NCBI GenBank assembly: GCA_963782185.1
Contig: CAWAJB010000037.1
Span: forward strand, 1-64,000
From: RYN-230 sp963782185
GTDB lineage: Bacteria; Actinomycetota; Actinomycetes; Streptosporangiales; Streptosporangiaceae
Direction: 5' to 3'
Length of the DNA stretch: 64,000 bases
The notes beneath the pieces are model-generated. The model was not told where the DNA came from. It was given only the letters and a program-made list of their open reading frames with translations, and made no database searches. Both the position numbers and the translations under genes were made by a program. Below are positions 59,817 to 64,000 of the stretch, piece after piece (positions within the stretch are counted from its first letter, which is position 1; each line of letters begins with the position of its first letter).

Positions 59817-59852
59817 GGGAATCTTGACCGGGTACTCGGCGTTAACTATTTT
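59817..59852 (+). promoter_or_regulatory. rbpA promoter: overlapping SigR-type and vegetative elements
   Basis: GGGAAT (59817-59822), 18 nt, GTT (59841-59843) matches the SigR consensus. Overlapping it, TTGACC (59824-59829), 17 nt, TATTTT (59847-59852) matches a vegetative promoter. rbpA is a known SigR target in Streptomyces coelicolor. Confidence 0.8.
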
Positions 59853-59883
59853 ACAAGGCTGAGCGCCTGGGAGGCAGTAACTA

Positions 59884-60264
59884 ATGGCCGAACGCGCACT
59901 TCGCGGCACCCGGCTCGGGGCAACGAGCTACGAGAACGACCGTAACACCGACCTGGCGCCACGCCAGGAGATAGCTTTCGACTGCCCCAAGGGCCACCAC
60001 TTTACCGTCCCGTTTGCCGCCGAGGCTGAGGTTCCGGCCACCTGGGAATGCCGGGTGTGCGGGGTGACCGCTTTCACCGCCACGGGCGACCTGTCCGCGC
60101 CGCGCAAGGCCAAGCCGCCGCGGAGCCACTGGGACATGCTGCGCGAGCGCCGGTCCATCGCCGACCTGGAGGAAGTGCTCGCGGAGCGGCTGGCCCTGAT
60201 CAGGAGCCAGCGTGGTGAGGAAACGCCGCGTAAGCAGAACACGAGGCACCGCAAGAGCGCCTAA
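59884..60264 (+). CDS. rbpA: RNA polymerase-binding protein RbpA
   Basis: A 126-aa activator of sigma-A/HrdB-type holoenzyme, specific to actinobacteria. The N-terminal half is the core domain with a zinc-type set (CPKGHHF at 34-40 and CRVCG at 56-60); the basic linker (RKAKPPRSHWDMLRERRS) and the sigma-interaction helix (IADLEEVLAERLALIRSQRG) follow. It raises transcription during oxidative or rifampicin stress. The start follows GGGAGG. The promoter has both a SigR and a vegetative element, and a strong terminator follows the stop. Confidence 0.97.
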   Translation: MAERALRGTRLGATSYENDRNTDLAPRQEIAFDCPKGHHFTVPFAAEAEVPATWECRVCGVTAFTATGDLSAPRKAKPPRSHWDMLRERRSIADLEEVLAERLALIRSQRGEETPRKQNTRHRKSA

Positions 60265-60274
60265 GCGCCGCGAT

Positions 60275-60304
60275 AACGGCCCGGGCGTCGCCCGGGCCGT
60301 TTCT
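60275..60304 (+). terminator. Intrinsic terminator of rbpA
   Basis: AACGGCCCGGGC (60275-60286), GTC, GCCCGGGCCGTT (60290-60301), then TCT: a perfect 12-bp stem with a 3-nt loop and a short T-rich tail. Confidence 0.8.
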
Positions 60305-60342
60305 GCTGCCCCCGACCGGGCCGGACCTGCCCCGGTCCGCGC

Positions 60343-61173
60343 TCAGTGGCCGGCCGTGCGGGCCCCGCGGAGCGCCGCCCAGCGGGACGCCACCCCCCAG
60401 CGCCCGATCCGCCAGAACGCCTCCACCATGATGGACCTGCTCATCTTGCTGGAGCCGTGGATCCGCTCCACGAACGTGATCGGCACCTCCACGACACGCA
60501 GGCCGGCGTTCAGCGCGCGGAGGGCCAGATCGACCTGAAAGCAGTAGCCCTGCGACTCGATCTCGCCCAGCCTGATGGCCCGCAGGGTGGCGGCCCGGTA
60601 GACGCGGAAGCCGCCGGTGGCGTCCTTGAGCGGGATACCCAGCATGACGCGGGCGTAGATGTTCGCCCCCCGCGACAGCGCCTCCCGTGATTTCGCCCAG
60701 TTGAGCACCCGGCCGCCCGGCACCCACCGGGAGCCGAGCACGAGATCGGCCTGGCGCAGCGCATCCAGCAGCACCGGCAGCTGCTCGGGCTGGTGGGAGC
60801 CGTCCGCGTCCATCTCCACGACCGCGTCGTAGCCCTGCTCCAGGGCCCAGCCGAACCCGGCCAGGTAGGCGGCACCGAGGCCACCTTTGCCGGGCCGGTG
60901 CAGGACCTGGACATGGGAGTCCTCGGCGGCCAGCTTGTCGGCCAGCTCGCCCGTGCCGTCCGGGCTGTTGTCGTCGACCACCAGCAGGTCGGCGCCGGGG
61001 ACCGCGGACCTGACCCGCGCGGCGATGGATTCCAGGTTCTCACGCTCGTTGTACGTGGGCATGATGACGGCGACCCGGCCAACTGGAGTCCCGGCTTCGT
61101 TGTTGCCAGCCAACCTCTCCTGCCTTCCCCTGACCGCCGCGTGGGGTCGCGGCATCTCGGGCCCGTGATCCAT
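60343..61173 (-). CDS. Polyprenol monophosphomannose synthase-like glycosyltransferase (GT2)
   Basis: A 276-aa GT2 enzyme transferring mannose from GDP-mannose to polyprenyl phosphate, the donor for lipoglycans and protein mannosylation. Motifs: VIMPTYNERENLESIAARVR, LLVVDDNSPDGTGELAD (the nucleotide-binding DD), VVEMDADGSHQPEQLP (DxD) and GRVLNWAKSREALSRGANIY; the C-terminal SKMSRSIMVEAFWRIGRW is typical of the Ppm1/DPM1 group. There is no acyltransferase domain as in mycobacterial Ppm1. Start ATG 61173 is tentative; a TTG near codon 26 follows GGAGAGG and is an alternative. Confidence 0.88.
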   Translation of the reverse strand: MDHGPEMPRPHAAVRGRQERLAGNNEAGTPVGRVAVIMPTYNERENLESIAARVRSAVPGADLLVVDDNSPDGTGELADKLAAEDSHVQVLHRPGKGGLGAAYLAGFGWALEQGYDAVVEMDADGSHQPEQLPVLLDALRQADLVLGSRWVPGGRVLNWAKSREALSRGANIYARVMLGIPLKDATGGFRVYRAATLRAIRLGEIESQGYCFQVDLALRALNAGLRVVEVPITFVERIHGSSKMSRSIMVEAFWRIGRWGVASRWAALRGARTAGH

Positions 61174-62029
61174 GCAGGTTACCGTCACGCGCCGTCATCG
61201 GGGTCCGCGCTCCAATGCGCATGGCCAAATTTGCACCAATGTTGACCCTGCGAAAGCGGCAGATTCCGCGGCCCGGCCACGCGGACCAGCCCGCACGGGG
61301 CAGCCCGCACGGGGCAGCCACGGCCCGGCGGATCCGCCCGCCAGGCGAACCGGGCGGCGCCCAGGGGGCGGGGAAGAGGGCCCGGGCATCCCTTCGGACC
61401 GGAGACCGTCCCGCCGGCAACGAGCTCGTTCTCCGTTGTCTACTGGGCGCCCAGGCCCTTCCCCGTTTCCAACCCCCCGGCCCAGCGGGCTGCCGGGCAC
61501 GTCCTGGCGCGCTGCGCCTGGCATCAGGGCCGGTCAACCGGCCCGCACGCAGCCTGGCCCGGACGGCCAGCTCACCCCGACGGCTAGCCAAGTGCTGGAC
61601 TGTGCGCAGCAACTTACCGCTGCCACGCCCGATGTCAACCGGCTGCGGGCTCTGACCGGGGCCGCGGGCTGCCCGAGTACCCGGGACCAGGGGCCCTGGT
61701 TCCGCGGTACGCCTGGGGATAACATGAACCAGTTTCCCCAGCGCGTGAGGGCGTCATGACACCGTGGTCAGCGGGCGGTCCGGCCAGGGGGCGGCGGCGG
61801 GAACCGCGTCAGCCCTGGCGGCACGCTGCTGGCTGGCCTCCGCGGCAGGGGCGGGCAGCCGGGCGCGGAGGATGATCCGGCGCTACCTGACAGGAACCCT
61901 GCGGGCCTGCCTGGCGCCGCCTGCGCTGTCTTGCTGCGCCCTGCCCTGCTGTCCCGGGACGGCCAGGGCGCCGTGAACGGGCTCTCGGCCTGACTGCCCG
62001 CAGATCATCCATTCATGGGAGGACCAGCA
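61174..62029. other. Long intergenic leader before acs
   Basis: These 856 bases hold no gene I can support; the open frames are Arg/Pro/Gly-rich. Visible structures: the palindrome ACCAGGG-G-CCCTGGT (61686-61700) and a hairpin CTGGGGA/TCCCCAG (61713-61719, 61735-61741; 15-nt loop). The acs ribosome site GGGAGGA lies at the end. I could not match a known riboswitch. Confidence 0.45.
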
Positions 62030-64000
62030 ATGACGGAGAGTCAGCAGAACCCGGTATCCGAGTCGCAGATTGCGGTGCACTGGCGCGAGGAAGAGTACAT
62101 CTACCCGAAAGAGTCGTTCATCCAGCAGGCCAATGCGGCTGACCCGGCCATTTTCGACCGCTTCGACGAGAAGAACTTCCCGGACTGCTTCGTCGAATAT
62201 GCCGAGATGCTGAGCTGGGACCAGAAGTGGGACACGGTCCTGGACTCGAGCAATCCCCCGTTCTGGAAGTGGTTCACCGGCGGCCGCCTGAACGCCTCCT
62301 ACAACTGCGTGGACCGCCACCTGGCGGACAAGGCGGACAAGGCCGCGATCATCTGGGTCCCGGAACCGGAGGCCGTCGAGCCGGTTTCCATCACCTACCG
62401 GGAGCTCTACCACCAGGTGAACGAGTTTGCCGCGCTGCTGCGTGACTTCGCCGGGCTGAAGGCCGGCGACCGGGTCACGCTGCACATGCCCATGATGGCG
62501 GAACTGCCCGTCGTGATGCTCGCCTGTGCCCGGCTGGGCGTGGTGCACTCGGAGGTCTTCGGCGGGTTCAGCGGCAACGCGTGCGGGACCAGGATCGCCG
62601 ACTCGGGCAGCCGGGTCCTGATCACGGTGGACGGCTACTACCGCAGCGGCGCGCTGCAGGATCACAAGGTCAAGGCCGACGAGGCGCTGGCCGAGGCGGC
62701 CAAGCAGGGCCAGGAGGTCGACAAGGTCCTGGTCTGGCGACGTCACGATGGCGAGTACGCGTCCCAGACACCGATGGTGACCGGCCGTGATTTCTTCGTG
62801 GACGAGGTCATCAGCCCGTACCGCGGCCAGATCGTGGAGCCGGTCTCGATGCCGTCCGAGGCGCCCCTGTTCCTGATGTACACGAGCGGGACCACAGGGC
62901 GGCCGAAGGGGGCGCAGCACAGCACCGGCGGGTACCTGTCCTACGTGACCGGGACGTCCAAGTATTACCAGGACATCCACCCCGACGACACGTACTGGTG
63001 CATGGCCGACATCGGCTGGATCACCGGGCATTCCTACATCGTGTACGGCCCGCTCTCGCTCGGCACCACCACCGTGATCTACGAGGGCACGCCGAACTTC
63101 CCGGACGCGGGACGGCCGTGGCGGATCGCCGAGCGGCTCGGGGTGAACATCTTCCACACCTCGCCAACCGCCATCCGGATGCTGCGCAAGGTCGGTCCCG
63201 ACGAGCCGGCCAAGTACGACTACCACTTCAAGCACATGACCACGGTCGGCGAGCCGATCGAGCCCGAGGTCTGGCGCTGGTATCACAAGGCGGTCGGCAA
63301 GGACGAGGCCGTCATCGTGGACACCTGGTGGCAGACCGAGACCGGCGGCTTCCTGGGCAGCTCGCTGCCCGCCCTCAAGCCGATGAAGCCCGGCAGCTGC
63401 GGTCCCGCGGTGATCGGCATCTATCCCGCCATCTACGACGAGAACGGCGTGGAGGTGCCGGACGGCCGGGCGGGCAACATCTGCATCCGCAACCCCTGGC
63501 CCGGCATCATGTCAACCATCTGGGGCCAGCCGGAGCGGTTCATCTCGGTCTACTACGAGAAGTACAACAAGAACAAGGACAGCAAGGACTGGCGTGACTG
63601 GCCATACTTCGCTGGTGACGGGGCGGTCCGCGCACCGGACGGGTACTACCGGATCCTCGGCCGGGTCGACGACGTGATCAACGTGGCCGGGCACCGGCTG
63701 GGCACCAAGGAGATCGAGTCGGCCGCGCTGACCGTCCCCGAGGTGGCCGAGGCCGCCGCCGTCCCGGTGGTGGACGACATCCGGGGCCGCGCGGTCGAGG
63801 TGTACGTGTCGCTCAAGCCCGGGTACACGGCCAGCCAGGAGATGGTGGCCAAGGTCAGCATGTCGATCGAGACAGAGATCGGCAAGATCGCCCGCCCGAA
63901 GAACGTCTGGATCGTCCCGGACATGCCGAAGACCCGGTCCGGGAAGATCATGCGCCGGGTGATCGCGGCGTTGTCCAACTTCACCGACACCGGGGATGTC
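62030..64000 (+). CDS. acs: Acetyl-CoA synthetase, partial at the window edge
   Basis: 657 codons are present without a stop. Acs makes acetyl-CoA from acetate, ATP and CoA. The start reads MTESQQNPVSESQIAVHWRE; the core has LFLMYTSGTTGRPKGAQHST (A3), DTWWQTETGGFLGSSLP (A5), GDGAVRAPDGYYRILGR (A7/A8) and VDDVINVAGHRLGTKEIESA. The acetylation-controlled catalytic lysine is in TRSGKIMRRVI. ATG 62030 follows GGGAGGA by seven bases. The long upstream region may carry regulation. Only the last few C-terminal residues should be missing, as family members are about 650-660 aa. Confidence 0.96.
   Translation, partial: MTESQQNPVSESQIAVHWREEEYIYPKESFIQQANAADPAIFDRFDEKNFPDCFVEYAEMLSWDQKWDTVLDSSNPPFWKWFTGGRLNASYNCVDRHLADKADKAAIIWVPEPEAVEPVSITYRELYHQVNEFAALLRDFAGLKAGDRVTLHMPMMAELPVVMLACARLGVVHSEVFGGFSGNACGTRIADSGSRVLITVDGYYRSGALQDHKVKADEALAEAAKQGQEVDKVLVWRRHDGEYASQTPMVTGRDFFVDEVISPYRGQIVEPVSMPSEAPLFLMYTSGTTGRPKGAQHSTGGYLSYVTGTSKYYQDIHPDDTYWCMADIGWITGHSYIVYGPLSLGTTTVIYEGTPNFPDAGRPWRIAERLGVNIFHTSPTAIRMLRKVGPDEPAKYDYHFKHMTTVGEPIEPEVWRWYHKAVGKDEAVIVDTWWQTETGGFLGSSLPALKPMKPGSCGPAVIGIYPAIYDENGVEVPDGRAGNICIRNPWPGIMSTIWGQPERFISVYYEKYNKNKDSKDWRDWPYFAGDGAVRAPDGYYRILGRVDDVINVAGHRLGTKEIESAALTVPEVAEAAAVPVVDDIRGRAVEVYVSLKPGYTASQEMVAKVSMSIETEIGKIARPKNVWIVPDMPKTRSGKIMRRVIAALSNFTDTGDV

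Noticed and set aside
61172..61759. 195-codon frame in the acs leader
   Set aside because: Arg/Pro/Gly-rich composition, no ribosome site and no recognisable domain.

Overview
The window is a piece of chromosome from a high-GC actinomycete. Evidence: strong G/C third-position bias throughout, a complete rbpA with a SigR-type promoter, an ECF41 sigma factor module, a polyprenol-phosphate-mannose-synthase-like glycosyltransferase, many GTG/TTG starts, and several -10 hexamers (TANNNT) 6-8 nt upstream of a start codon, as in actinobacterial leaderless mRNAs. Genus cannot be fixed from the sequence; a Streptosporangiales-like or related soil lineage is my guess. I found no tRNA, rRNA, CRISPR array or replication origin.

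Layout. (1) 1-7.8 kb is accessory DNA: a complete 1,904-bp IS1634-family element starts at base 1 and interrupts a tniB-type ATPase gene. Its tail overlaps tniQ, and a 1,457-aa STAND/WD40 ATPase with an N-terminal membrane anchor follows. (2) 8-15 kb holds small enzymes (DHFR-like, VOC), an orphan Imm-type immunity protein, a broken peptidoglycan-binding gene, an ECF41 sigma/epimerase/kinase operon with a matching ECF41 promoter, and a tyrosine-recombinase-like gene beside copies of a 15-bp motif. (3) 15-29 kb holds an SDR/DUF2182/DUF899 operon behind two palindromic operators, an AAA ATPase, DinB, histidine phosphatase, GNAT, FUSC, MFS and ArsR-like genes, a split amidohydrolase, a split S9 peptidase and methionine aminopeptidase. 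Minisatellites are frequent here. (4) 29-45 kb looks like a stress or sulfur-related region: DUF1269 and DUF6325 proteins, tiny membrane and Arg-rich proteins, a SulP transporter, a sulfatase with its radical-SAM maturase, a carboxymuconolactone-decarboxylase-like gene, and two convergent MalT-type LuxR regulators. Palindromes built from GGGTGA/TCACCC recur in its promoters. (5) 44-64 kb is more housekeeping: a molybdenum hydroxylase pair, a PRPP synthetase paralogue, glycerate kinase, adenylate kinase, FAH hydrolase, a secreted phosphoesterase, MaoC/acyl-CoA ligase, methyltransferases, glycerophosphodiesterase, rbpA, the mannosyltransferase, and acetyl-CoA synthetase running off the end.

A technical point matters for use: several genes are split by 1-bp shifts, two of them in or beside short G/C runs (31.5 and 53.0 kb) and one in GC-rich sequence (25.6 kb). 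These could be sequencing errors. The 43-bp repeat insertion in the S9 peptidase is harder to explain that way.
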